NCBI RefSeq assembly: GCF_023195755.1
Contig: NZ_CP096203.1
Location: 1,426,001-1,490,000 of the forward strand
DNA from: Chryseobacterium nepalense
GTDB taxonomy: Bacteria > Bacteroidota > Bacteroidia > Flavobacteriales > Weeksellaceae
Direction: 5' to 3'
Length of the DNA stretch: 64,000 nucleotides
The position numbers and the translations under genes were made by a program. Below are positions 16,552-25,434 of this stretch, in pieces; positions within the stretch are counted from its first letter, which is position 1, and the number at the start of each line of letters is the position of its first letter. The notes below the pieces were generated by a model. That model was not told the origin of the DNA. It searched no databases and saw nothing but the letters and a program-made list of their open reading frames with translations.

Positions 16552-17865
16552 ATGAGTACTACAACACAATATCTTCCTTACAAAGTTAAGGATATCTCCC
16601 TGGCAGAATGGGGAAGAAAAGAAATAAATCTTGCAGAAGCTGAAATGCCCGGTCTTATGGCAATCCGTGAAGAATACGGACCCTCTCAGCCGCTAAAAGG
16701 AGCAAGAATTGCAGGATGTCTTCACATGACCATCCAGACCGCTGTGCTTATTGAGACACTGGTTGCTTTAGGAGCTGAAGTTACCTGGTCTTCTTGTAAT
16801 ATTTTTTCTACTCAGGATCACGCTGCTGCGGCTATCGCTGCTGCCGGAATTCCTGTATATGCATGGAAAGGTATGAATGCAGAAGAATTCGACTGGTGTA
16901 TTGAGCAGACTATATTCTTCGGCGAAGACAGAAAGCCATTGAATATGATCCTTGATGACGGTGGAGATTTAACAAATATGGTTTTTGATAAATATCCTGA
17001 ATTAACCAAAGAAATCAAAGGTCTTTCCGAAGAAACCACAACAGGTGTTCACAGACTTTACGAGAGAATGAAGAACGGAACATTAGTAATGCCTGCGATC
17101 AACGTAAATGATTCTGTAACGAAATCTAAATTTGACAACAAATACGGATGTAAAGAATCTGCAGTAGATGCTGTAAGAAGAGCTACAGATATTATGCTGG
17201 CTGGTAAGAGAGTTGTAGTTTGCGGATACGGAGACGTTGGAAAAGGTACTGCCGCATCTTTCAGAGGAGCAGGATCTATCGTTACTGTAACTGAAATCGA
17301 CCCGATCTGTGCGCTTCAGGCTGCAATGGACGGATATGAAGTTAAAAGACTGGATACGGTAGTGGATAACGCAGATATCGTAATCACTACTACAGGTAAC
17401 TTTAACATTGTAAGAAAAGAACATTTCTTAAAATTAAAGGATAAAGCAATCGTTTGTAACATCGGCCACTTCGATAACGAAATCGATATGGCTTGGCTGA
17501 ACGAAAACTATGGTCACACAAAATCTGAAGTAAAACCACAGGTGGATATTTATACCATTGAAGGTAAAGAAGTAATCATTCTTGCGGAAGGAAGACTTGT
17601 AAATCTAGGATGTGCTACAGGACACCCAAGCTTTGTAATGTCCAATTCTTTCTCAAACCAGACACTGGCTCAGATCGAGCTTTGGAACAATTCTGCAGCA
17701 TACAAAAATGAAGTATACATGCTTCCAAAACATCTTGATGAAAAAGTAGCCGCCCTTCACCTTAAGAAATTAAGTGTTGAGCTTGAAACTCTTTCCCAGG
17801 AACAGGCTGATTATATCGGGGTAAATGTTGAAGGACCTTTCAAACCGGAATATTACAGATATTAA
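16552..17865 (+). CDS. ahcY: adenosylhomocysteinase
   Basis: The ATG at 16552 ([14 protein letters not shown]) gives 437 residues, the normal length. The enzyme splits S-adenosylhomocysteine into adenosine and homocysteine and so relieves product inhibition of methyltransferases. Visible marks are [16 protein letters not shown] and [16 protein letters not shown] (substrate domain) and [18 protein letters not shown] (NAD-binding Rossmann motif). The C-terminal tail ends in the usual [10 protein letters not shown], carrying the conserved Lys and Tyr. It appears to be transcribed alone, with two overlapping hairpins after the stop. Confidence 0.97.
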   Translation: MSTTTQYLPYKVKDISLAEWGRKEINLAEAEMPGLMAIREEYGPSQPLKGARIAGCLHMTIQTAVLIETLVALGAEVTWSSCNIFSTQDHAAAAIAAAGIPVYAWKGMNAEEFDWCIEQTIFFGEDRKPLNMILDDGGDLTNMVFDKYPELTKEIKGLSEETTTGVHRLYERMKNGTLVMPAINVNDSVTKSKFDNKYGCKESAVDAVRRATDIMLAGKRVVVCGYGDVGKGTAASFRGAGSIVTVTEIDPICALQAAMDGYEVKRLDTVVDNADIVITTTGNFNIVRKEHFLKLKDKAIVCNIGHFDNEIDMAWLNENYGHTKSEVKPQVDIYTIEGKEVIILAEGRLVNLGCATGHPSFVMSNSFSNQTLAQIELWNNSAAYKNEVYMLPKHLDEKVAALHLKKLSVELETLSQEQADYIGVNVEGPFKPEYYRY

Positions 17866-17887
17866 TAAGCTCATCGCTTTTAGATAT

Positions 17888-17913
17888 AAAACTCTCCTTT
17901 TCAGGAGAGTTTT
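17888..17913 (+). terminator. intrinsic terminator of ahcY (hairpin 1)
   Basis: AAAACTCTCC / GGAGAGTTTT stem, six-base loop, followed by T residues. Its right arm shares bases 17907-17913 with the next, larger hairpin, so both cannot form fully at once. Confidence 0.8.
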
Positions 17914-17955
17914 TTGTTTCAGCGGCGGCTTCGCCGCCGCTGAAACAAAAAACTC
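17907..17955. repeat. 49-bp perfect palindrome with GC-rich tip
   Basis: Two 23-base arms from GAGTTTTTTG to CAAAAAACTC enclose a TTC triloop; the tip is GCGGCGGC TTC GCCGCCGC. It resembles the hairpins of the REP-like elements in arm length, GC-rich tip and triloop, but lacks their conserved flanks. It could act as a bidirectional terminator. Confidence 0.85.
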
Positions 17956-18069
17956 TATAAGTCAGACCGTTCTTCTTTTTATCATTTTAAACAATAAAAT
18001 TTCAGAAATTAAGTTATGGTTTGCATTAAATTTAAATTAATATCTTTAGCCTTCTATTAAAACATTAAC

Positions 18070-18462
18070 ATGAAAAAACAAAAAGTATCGACTGCATTTG
18101 TAGCAGCGTCGTGGATCGCCTTGGGAGCAGGAATGATCGGATTTATTACGGGGCTTGTCAGAGCAGAAATGGAACTTAATGAGAAAGGATATTATTTCAC
18201 CATTCTTTTGTACGGATTATTTGCTGTAGTTTCTTTACAGAAAGCTGTTAGAGACCGATTGGAAAACATCAGGGTGACAGATCTTTATTACGGCATTTGC
18301 TGGTTTGCCACCCTTTCTTCGCTTGTTTTACTGGCTATCGGACTTTGGAACGCTACCATTCTTCCGAGTGAAAAAGGATTTTATGCATTTGCATTTTTAT
18401 TGGCGCTGTTCGGTGCCATTGCCGTACAAAAAAATACACGGGACAATATGATAGAAGATTAA
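18070..18462 (+). CDS. YiaA/YiaB-family inner membrane protein
   Basis: A 130-residue protein with four predicted transmembrane helices in two repeated halves. Each half has the pattern of a hydrophobic helix, then EKGYY/EKGFYAF, then a second helix ending in a basic DR/NTRDN segment. This two-helix duplication is the YiaA/B domain. Function is unknown in any organism I know of. It is followed by a strong terminator. Confidence 0.85.
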   Translation: MKKQKVSTAFVAASWIALGAGMIGFITGLVRAEMELNEKGYYFTILLYGLFAVVSLQKAVRDRLENIRVTDLYYGICWFATLSSLVLLAIGLWNATILPSEKGFYAFAFLLALFGAIAVQKNTRDNMIED

Positions 18463-18494
18463 TCAGATTAATCAGTTTAACCATTCAATCATAC

Positions 18495-18526
18495 AATGCT
18501 CATCAAATTTGATGAGCATTTTTATT
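18495..18526 (+). terminator. intrinsic terminator of the YiaA/B gene
   Basis: Perfect inverted repeat AATGCTCATCAAA / TTTGATGAGCATT (18495-18520), followed by a T-rich tract, 33 bases after the stop. Confidence 0.85.
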
Positions 18527-18571
18527 TTACAGTATTTAATTCACAAATTAAAGATATTTATAGAAAAACAC

Positions 18572-18579
18572 TATATTTG
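18572..18579 (+). promoter_or_regulatory. possible -7 box TATATTTG upstream of the BspA-like cluster
   Basis: Consensus TAnnTTTG, 121 bases before the first BspA-like ATG. If used, the transcript has an unusually long AT-rich leader compared with other genes here. No TTTG at the -33 position. Confidence 0.3.
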
Positions 18580-18700
18580 CTTTTAATAAGAAATATTCAA
18601 TAATAACACATTAATTTTAAAAATAAATCAACAATATTTATCCAAATATTTAGATTAATAAAATTATACTTCGTTATTTCTCACTCCAAACTATATAACT

Positions 18701-20254
18701 ATGAAAAAACTATTACTCATTACAATTTGTATTTTTTTCTTTCAGATTACGAAAGCACAGAATGAGTTTATTACTATTTGGCAGCCTGGCCTTGTTTCAA
18801 ATCCCAGTGTTACTGTAGACGCTCCTTTTCAGGCAAATTCAAATCAAATCTGGTTTCCCGGCAATGGTGAAAATTATACAATTGAGTGGGAAGAAATTGG
18901 TTATCCGCTTCACAACGGAATTATGACGAACGTAACCTCTGCCAATCAGGTTTTAATTGATTTCGGAACATCAAGCGGAGATTCTTCCGGTGCCACTTAC
19001 AGAGTAAAAGTCTCCAATGGAAACGGTGTTTTCAGACAAATAAAATTTGGAACAGCACAATTATTTAATGCTGCAGAATTGGTTATACCAATCTGGCAGA
19101 TGTTTGGCAGCGCTGATAAAATAACAGAAATAGAGCAATGGGGAAACATCTCATGGATCTCTATGAATTCTGCTTTTACCAATTGTCTATCCCTACAGCT
19201 TACTGCAACGGACAGCCCGAACCTTAACGCTGTTACAGATGTATCTTTTATGTTTTTTGGAACTCCGCAATTTACAGGAGCCCCTTCTATGCAAAACTGG
19301 AATACTTCTAAAGTTAAGAACTTCAGCTTTATGTTTTCTTGTCTTACAAGCACTTCTACTATTCCTCACCAGTTCAATTCACCTTTTATAGGAAACTGGA
19401 ATACTTCTTCAGCTACAGATATGAGTTATATGCTGGCCGGAAGAACAGCATTCAATCAAAGTGTAAACAATTGGGACGTTTCAAAAGTTACCAATATGGC
19501 CTGGATGTTTGGTCAATGTGTAAGCTTCAATCAGCGATTGGACAATTGGAACACTTCAAGTCTTCAGGATATGCATTTCATGTTTCATATGATTCCTGTA
19601 TTCAATCAGCCTTTAAATATGTGGAACACATCCAATGTTACAAATATGGCACACGTATTTCATGGCTGTACTTCATTCAATCAAAACTTAAACTCCTGGA
19701 ATGTAAGTAACGTTACAACGATAAATACTTTTTTAACAGAGGCATCAAGCTATAATCAATCATTCGAAAACTGGACTTTAGCATCAGTGAGCGATGCTTC
19801 AAGTATGATTGTAAATACTGCTATTGATTGCAACAATTACAGTAAAACACTTGTAGCCTGGGCAAACAATACCAATACGGCAAACAATGTCAATCTGGGG
19901 TCTACAACGCCGGCAAAATACGCCTCCAATATTGTCAATGAAAGAGACTTTCTCATTAATAACAAAAACTGGATTATTTCAGGAGACTCAGTTGGAAGCT
20001 GTTTTCTTGCAACTTCTGAAATTAAAACCACAAAAGCAGCTTCAATTTATCCTAATCCCGCGAAAGATAATATCCATACAGAACACTTACATGGCGCTGA
20101 AAAATACAGAATTGTTGATGCATCCGGAAGACTACTAAAGGAAGGAAAGATAGAAAATGAAATCATCAACATCAGCACTTTATCAAAAGGAAATTACATT
20201 TTACAGATCGTAACAAAAGATAAAGTTCAAACTCATAAATTCATTAAAGAATAA
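18701..20254 (+). CDS. BspA-like DUF285-repeat surface protein with type A T9SS sorting domain (paralog 1)
   Basis: A 517-residue secreted protein. The signal peptide MKKLLLITICIFFFQITKAQ precedes NEFITIW, which all three neighbours share. An N-terminal domain to about residue 165 has IWFPGNGENY and WEEIGYPLHNG. About residues 180-380 carry tandem repeats of roughly 25 residues, consensus FNQ-x-L-x-NWNTS-x-VTNM-x-x-MF. These are the BspA/DUF285 leucine-rich-like repeats, also called PARCEL elements. The last ~80 residues (IYPNPAKD, YRIVDASGR, LSKGNYILQI) are a type A type IX sorting domain. The protein is probably exported by the T9SS and cleaved by PorU; adhesion is plausible but unproven. 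Confidence 0.88.
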   Translation: MKKLLLITICIFFFQITKAQNEFITIWQPGLVSNPSVTVDAPFQANSNQIWFPGNGENYTIEWEEIGYPLHNGIMTNVTSANQVLIDFGTSSGDSSGATYRVKVSNGNGVFRQIKFGTAQLFNAAELVIPIWQMFGSADKITEIEQWGNISWISMNSAFTNCLSLQLTATDSPNLNAVTDVSFMFFGTPQFTGAPSMQNWNTSKVKNFSFMFSCLTSTSTIPHQFNSPFIGNWNTSSATDMSYMLAGRTAFNQSVNNWDVSKVTNMAWMFGQCVSFNQRLDNWNTSSLQDMHFMFHMIPVFNQPLNMWNTSNVTNMAHVFHGCTSFNQNLNSWNVSNVTTINTFLTEASSYNQSFENWTLASVSDASSMIVNTAIDCNNYSKTLVAWANNTNTANNVNLGSTTPAKYASNIVNERDFLINNKNWIISGDSVGSCFLATSEIKTTKAASIYPNPAKDNIHTEHLHGAEKYRIVDASGRLLKEGKIENEIINISTLSKGNYILQIVTKDKVQTHKFIKE

Positions 20255-20260
20255 AGAACA

Positions 20261-21658
20261 TTGAAAATATTGCTCATGTTAAGATATATCGTAACTTTTT
20301 TATGCCTGATTTTTTGTCAAACATTAGAAGCCCAGAATGAGTTTATCACCATCTGGAAACCCAGCAACCAAAGTACTACTGTTTTTTCGGGATCCGGTTC
20401 TACGGTTAATCAGATCTGGTTTCCCGGATCTGGAAATAATTTTAATGTATCTTGGGAAGAAATAGGATTTCCTAACCATAACAGTAGCTTTACCGTAACT
20501 TCCGCAGATCATTTTCTCATCGATTTCGGAGCTCCTCTTAATCCAAACCCGGGTAGTGCCACTTATAAAGTTAAAATAAGCAATGGCAACGGAAATTTCC
20601 AGGCTGTAAAATTCCCTAATGAGGCATTCATTTCTCCAAGCCTTCGTATCCCCACCATTACTTCTTTCAATGGAGATACAAAAAAAATATTAGAAGTTTC
20701 GCAATGGGGAAATATCCAGTGGGCCAATATGGAATGGGCATTTTCAGAGTGTACAAATCTTGATGTAACAGCAACCGACATTCCGGATTTATCCTCTGTA
20801 AACAGCATGGTAGCCATGTTCTACAATTGCTCATCCCTTCTCGGAAATCCTACGTTCAATCTTTGGAACACCTCTTCCGTAAACAATATGAGCCACTTAT
20901 TTGCCAGCGCAGGAAATTTCAACCAGCCAATTGGAAACTGGAATGTTTCGAATGTAACCAATATGGACTGGATGTTCCACTATCTCCCTAAATTTAATCA
21001 GCCTATCGGAAACTGGAATACTTCAAAGGTTACCAGCATGACGCATATGCTTCATATTTGTCTGGAATTCAACCAGGATATTACGGATTGGGATACTTCA
21101 AAAGTTACGGATATGAGATCTATATTAGAACAGGCCTTTGCCTTTAACTATAGCTTGGGAAAATGGAATTTAAGCGTACTCTCCATGGCTGCAAGAATGA
21201 TTGCCAGTTCGGGAATAGATTGTACCAACTACGGAAATACTCTGGAAGGATGGGCCAATAACCCTGCTACTCCTTCGGGAATTAATTTATACAGTGTGGC
21301 GCCGCTTGTGTACAGTTCATCGGCATCTTTGGCCGCCAGGGATTTTTTAATAAATAATAAAGGTTGGTTAATATCAGGAGATAATTATATCATGGAATGC
21401 GAAGGTTTGCTATCTGCTTCAGAAAATCCTTTAAAAAATCAGATCAGTATTTATCCGAATCCTGCAACAGATTTTATTTATCTTAAAAATGAAAAAAATG
21501 CTACAGGATATACCATTGTGGATGCATCAGGAAGAATCGTTCTTCAGAATACTTTGCGTGATCATAAAATAGATATCAGCTCTCTGACAAAGGGAAATTA
21601 TGTTTTACAATTCATGGTAAAAAATCAACTTTTGAATTTCAAATTCATTAAAAAATAA
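20261..21658 (+). CDS. BspA-like DUF285-repeat surface protein with type A T9SS sorting domain (paralog 2)
   Basis: A 465-residue paralog of its neighbours. I give the TTG at 20261 (MKILLMLRYIV, six bases after the previous stop); the ATG at 20276 (MLRYIVTFLC) is an equally possible start. The signal peptide ends TLEAQ, followed by the shared NEFITIW. The repeat block includes FNQPIGNWNVSNVTNMDWMF and FNQPIGNWNTSKVTSM. The sorting domain starts at ISIYPNPATDFIYLK and ends LLNFKFIKK. The repeat block is shorter by one or two units than in paralog 1. The tight spacing implies one operon of three. Confidence 0.87.
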   Translation: MKILLMLRYIVTFLCLIFCQTLEAQNEFITIWKPSNQSTTVFSGSGSTVNQIWFPGSGNNFNVSWEEIGFPNHNSSFTVTSADHFLIDFGAPLNPNPGSATYKVKISNGNGNFQAVKFPNEAFISPSLRIPTITSFNGDTKKILEVSQWGNIQWANMEWAFSECTNLDVTATDIPDLSSVNSMVAMFYNCSSLLGNPTFNLWNTSSVNNMSHLFASAGNFNQPIGNWNVSNVTNMDWMFHYLPKFNQPIGNWNTSKVTSMTHMLHICLEFNQDITDWDTSKVTDMRSILEQAFAFNYSLGKWNLSVLSMAARMIASSGIDCTNYGNTLEGWANNPATPSGINLYSVAPLVYSSSASLAARDFLINNKGWLISGDNYIMECEGLLSASENPLKNQISIYPNPATDFIYLKNEKNATGYTIVDASGRIVLQNTLRDHKIDISSLTKGNYVLQFMVKNQLLNFKFIKK

Positions 21659-21660
21659 AG

Positions 21661-23159
21661 ATGCTGAAAAAACTATCTTTTTTAATTCTTTTGATAAGTT
21701 TAGCCCAATTCCTAAAGGCTCAGAATGAATTTATTACGGTATGGAAGCCGTCTAATATCCAGACTTCTGCTTTACAAACCGGAGTTGTTTCTACAGATAC
21801 TCAGATTTTCTTTCCAATGAGAGGAACTAATTTCGATGTTGCATGGGAAGAAATCGGATATCCGTCTCATAATGGAAACTTAACCAGCCTTTCTTCGAAT
21901 CTTGATATCCTGATCGACTTCGGAATGCCATTAAATCCTAATCCGGCTAATGCAACCTACAGATTAAAGGTAACGGGAAGCTACAGCAATATCAGATTTG
22001 CCGATACAGATTTATTTCCTCAGACACCTGCAGTTGTAGGCGACACTCAAAAAATCATTAGTGTAGAACAGTGGGGAAATAATCAATGGACAACAATGAA
22101 GGAAGCCTTTACTGTATGCAGCAACCTGGATGTTCCGGCAACTGACATCCCGGATTTGTCGAATGTTAACAGTATGGCTAAAATGTTTTCTCAATGTTTT
22201 AATTTACTGTTAAATCCAACCATCAATAACTGGAATATCTCTCATGTTACAGATATTTCAAATGCATTTTTCGCCTGTTATATATTCAACCGCTGCGTTG
22301 AAAACTGGGATACTTCCAATGTCACCAAAATGGAAGGTACTTTTGGGTTTTGCAATCTTTTCAATCAGCCTCTTGCAAACTGGGATACCTCTAAAGTAAC
22401 AACCACATCAAGCATGTTTCAGCATGCAACAAACTTCAATCAGCCAATCGGAAACTGGGATATGTCAAAAAATACGGATATGGAATTTATGTTTTTATGG
22501 CTGACTCCTTCAACCAGCCTATCGGAAACTGGGATACTTCCAATGTAATTACCTGTCATTTCATGTTCTTTAGTGCAATAAATTTTAATCAGGACATCGG
22601 AAACTGGGATATGGGCAAGATAATACGTACGGAATCGATGTTTCAAAATGCAACCAGCTTTAACCAGGATCTTGGAAACTGGAACCTTCAGGCTTTGGTG
22701 ATGGCATCTTCCATGCTTAACAATTCCGGTTTAAACTGTGTCAATTACAGCAAGACATTAAAAGGCTGGGGAATGAACAACAACACGGCAAATAATGTAA
22801 ATATAGGCTCTGTTGCACCTCTGTCCTACTCTTCAGATATAATTAGTTATAGAAGCGCTCTTATTGCCAAAGGATGGCAAATTACCGGAGATAATCTCGG
22901 AGAATGCAGAATTCTGGCAACTTCAGAAGCATCTCTTAACAATACTTTTTCTATTTATCCGAATCCGACAAAAGATATTATTTACCTTAAGAATATCAAA
23001 GGGATTAAGTGTATCATTTTCGATGCATCAGGAAGAATTGTTCTCCGGCAAGAGTTAAATGACAATAAAATTGATGTTAAATATTTAGCAACAGGAAATT
23101 ACACAATACAAATTATCACTAAAGATAAAAGGCATCATTTCAAATTTATCAAGCAATAA
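21661..23159 (+). pseudogene. BspA-like DUF285-repeat protein (paralog 3), split by a -1 frameshift
   Basis: Two overlapping frames encode one protein. Frame 1 (21661-22548) starts MLKKLSFLILLISL with a signal peptide and reads correctly through MEFMF; it then goes out of frame. The other frame continues from about 22497 as MADSFNQPIGNWDTSNV to the sorting domain (FSIYPNPTKDIIYLK) and stop at 23159. The break is in a run of five T at 22492-22496. Six T would give MEFMFFMADSFNQ, which restores the exact five-residue spacing between MF and FNQ seen in the paralogs (MFHMIPVFNQ, MFHYLPKFNQ). The repaired protein would be about 500 residues. It could be a real inactivation, slippage-based variation or a sequencing error. 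Confidence 0.85.
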
Positions 23160-23198
23160 TCATTTGGGGCTCACGATAATCGTGAGCCCCAAATGATT
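23158..23198. terminator. bidirectional terminator, 41-bp perfect palindrome
   Basis: Two 20-base arms (AATCATTTGGGGCTCACGAT and its complement) around one base, overlapping the last bases of the paralog 3 stop codon. It sits between the BspA cluster and convergent purE and can serve both. Confidence 0.8.
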
Positions 23199-23211
23199 TA
23201 TCTACCGTATT

Positions 23212-23715
23212 TTACTGGTCAAAATGATTAGGATGCTTTGCTTTAATATCATCAACTGTTCCCAAAACTTTATCTTTAAGTGCGTCCTGATATTTCTGAA
23301 GATTTTCAGCCACCAGATGGTCTGAAGCCGCAATAATTTTTGCTGCTAAGATTCCTGCGTTCAAAGCACCATTCAAAGCAACAGTTGCCACAGGAATTCC
23401 TCCGGGCATCTGAAGAATTGACAAGACAGAATCCCATCCATCGATAGAATTACTTGATAAAATAGGAACTCCAATCACGGGTAATGTTGTACAGCTTGCA
23501 ACCATTCCCGGAAGATGTGCTGCTCCGCCTGCTCCGGCTACAATTACTTTCAGGCCTCTTTCCCTGGCTGTTTTAGCATAATCGAACATCCTTTCCGGCG
23601 TTCTGTGTGCGGAAACTACCGTCAGCTCATACGGAATATCCAAAGATTTTAAAAAATTTGCAGCCTGTTCCATGATCGGCAAGTCGCTCTGACTTCCCAT
23701 AATAATTCCTACCAT
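23212..23715 (-). CDS. purE: 5-(carboxyamino)imidazole ribonucleotide mutase
   Basis: A 167-residue class I PurE. It converts N5-CAIR (made by PurK) to CAIR in purine synthesis. The N-terminal phosphate-binding motif GIIMGSQSDLPIMEQ, the catalytic VVSAHRTPERM, GLKVIVAGAGGAAHLPGM and SILQMPGGIPVATV are all present. purK lies 4 kb away on the same strand; in many Flavobacteria the two are neighbours, so the genes between may be an insertion, though that cannot be shown here. Confidence 0.97.
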   Translation of the reverse strand: MVGIIMGSQSDLPIMEQAANFLKSLDIPYELTVVSAHRTPERMFDYAKTARERGLKVIVAGAGGAAHLPGMVASCTTLPVIGVPILSSNSIDGWDSVLSILQMPGGIPVATVALNGALNAGILAAKIIAASDHLVAENLQKYQDALKDKVLGTVDDIKAKHPNHFDQ

Positions 23716-23734
23716 TCTTCTGTTTATTAGATCC

Positions 23735-23742
23735 TCAAAGAT
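23735..23742 (-). promoter_or_regulatory. -7 box TATCTTTG of purE
   Basis: The minus strand reads TATCTTTG 19 bases before the purE ATG at 23715. Confidence 0.45.
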
Positions 23743-23834
23743 AAAAAATTAATAAGCTCCGTGCAAAAAGGCGCAAAAGTTGTTCCTATCAACGGCATGC
23801 GCTGTCTTTAGACGACATTCAATTTTAAATTAAG

Positions 23835-23842
23835 TATTTTTG
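23835..23842 (+). promoter_or_regulatory. -7 box TATTTTTG of the DMT transporter gene
   Basis: TAnnTTTG match 19 bases before the TTG start at 23862, supporting that start. Confidence 0.4.
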
Positions 23843-23861
23843 CTAACCATACAACCACATT

Positions 23862-24770
23862 TTGAAAGATTATAAACTTACGCTCGCAATCCTGACTGTT
23901 GCTATTGTCTGGGGAACTACTTTTTTATCCATCCGGGTTGCTGTTGAAACTATCCCTGCCTGGTTTGTAGCGGGAATCCGTCAGTTTCTGGCTTCCATCA
24001 TCATGCTTATGATCATTTTATACAGAAGACAATTTCAGTGGATCGGCTGGAAAAATCTGGGCTATCAGCTTGTTTTTTCATCATTGATGCTGATTGTTGC
24101 CAACGGATTAACAACGGTTGCAGAAGAAACACTTACCAGCAGCCTTACATCTTTAATCAGTGCAACATCACCCATTATTGTATTTCTTGGAAGCGTGGCA
24201 CTAGGTTTACAGAAGTTTACTTTCAGAGCACTTATCGGCGTATCATTATGTTTCGGAGGAATAACATTTATTTTCTGGGACGGCATCCATGATCTTGCGA
24301 TTCCGGAGTATAGATTTGGGATTTTCCTTCTGTTTTGTGGTATTCTGGGTTGGGCCTCCGGAACTATTTTCACAAAAAAGATGAATATTCAGAGTAAAAA
24401 TATTTCATTAAACCTTTTCTACCAGTTTGCTTTTGCCGGAATTATTCAGATCATCTTCGCATTTTTATTCACCAAAGATTATAACTTCGGGAACTGGTCG
24501 CTGAAAAGTGTTTCGGCCATGTTATATTTATCCCTGTTCGGTTCCGTAGCAGCTTTTTTTGCTTATCATTATGCCTTAACAAGAGTTTCACCGGTTCAGG
24601 TTTCCATTCTGGCATATGTGAATACTATTATTTCCATATTCTTAAGCTGGTTGCTTCTTAAAGAAGACATTTCTGCTAAATTTATCATTGCTGCAGGTCT
24701 GATCATCCTTGGAGTGTTCGTCATCAATTACAACCGGGAAATGTTTAAAAGGCACAAATTGGTTAAATAA
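23862..24770 (+). CDS. EamA/DMT-family transporter
   Basis: A 302-residue inner-membrane protein with ten predicted helices in two EamA repeats. The first repeat starts AILTVAIVWGTTFLSIRVAV. The second is at about residues 155-290, with LSLFGSVAAFFAYHYALTRV and ASILAYVN-like motifs typical of RhaT/YdcZ-type drug/metabolite transporters. The start is TTG: no in-frame ATG precedes the first helix. The substrate is unknown. Confidence 0.88.
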   Translation: MKDYKLTLAILTVAIVWGTTFLSIRVAVETIPAWFVAGIRQFLASIIMLMIILYRRQFQWIGWKNLGYQLVFSSLMLIVANGLTTVAEETLTSSLTSLISATSPIIVFLGSVALGLQKFTFRALIGVSLCFGGITFIFWDGIHDLAIPEYRFGIFLLFCGILGWASGTIFTKKMNIQSKNISLNLFYQFAFAGIIQIIFAFLFTKDYNFGNWSLKSVSAMLYLSLFGSVAAFFAYHYALTRVSPVQVSILAYVNTIISIFLSWLLLKEDISAKFIIAAGLIILGVFVINYNREMFKRHKLVK

Positions 24771-24864
24771 AGACTAATGATAAAGATCCCGACGAGTATT
24801 TTGAACCTTTAGAATTTCTTATTATCATCATTTTTTATTATATTGTTTAATCCAAAATTACAAT

Positions 24865-25428
24865 ATGCTTAAAAACGTACTATTTATTATCATTACGATT
24901 TCATTTCTTTTAGTTGCCTGTGACGATAAAAAAAAGGAAACTGATCTTATGATGAGAGAAAAACAGCTGCTGGAAAAAGAGAAGATATTTGCTCAGAAAG
25001 AATCTGAATATCAATCTCTTTTAAAGATGAGAGACAGTATTTTCTCAAAGAAAGATTCCATAAAAATTACAGTCTGGCCAAAAGAGGTTGCCGGCGCATG
25101 GACAGGAAAAGTAATTTGCACAGAATCCAACTGTAACGATTATGTGGTTGGAGATCAGCGTACCGATACCTGGGAATTCGACAGCGATTCTTTACAGCTT
25201 TCAACGAAAATTATCAATAATAACAATCTGGTGAGGGTATACTCCGGGAAATTTGAAAACAACGAGATCAAACTCAATTACAAAACAGATTCCACATCAA
25301 AAAAACGGGTGGAAATGAATGTCTTGCTGAATGAAATTTCACCAAACAAAATCAGAGGTACAAGAACAATAGCTGTAGATAACTGTATGGCAAAATTCTC
25401 TGTAGAACTTATCCGTTCAACCAAATAA
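24865..25428 (+). CDS. putative lipoprotein with coiled coil
   Basis: A 187-residue protein with a lipobox (ISFLLVACDDKK, Cys near residue 19). A charged coiled-coil stretch (about residues 30-65, MREKQLLEKEKIFAQKESEY) precedes a C-terminal beta-rich domain of about 110 residues starting WPKEVAGAWTGKV. The order lipid anchor, helical spacer, globular domain suggests a periplasmic protein held off the membrane. The antiporter gene starts six bases after its stop, so the two are probably co-transcribed. I do not recognise the family. Confidence 0.7.
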   Translation: MLKNVLFIIITISFLLVACDDKKKETDLMMREKQLLEKEKIFAQKESEYQSLLKMRDSIFSKKDSIKITVWPKEVAGAWTGKVICTESNCNDYVVGDQRTDTWEFDSDSLQLSTKIINNNNLVRVYSGKFENNEIKLNYKTDSTSKKRVEMNVLLNEISPNKIRGTRTIAVDNCMAKFSVELIRSTK

Positions 25429-25434
25429 ACACTT

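Noticed and set aside
19339..19710. Open frame in another phase inside BspA-like paralog 1
   Set aside because: It is a by-product of the repeated coding units read in the wrong phase.
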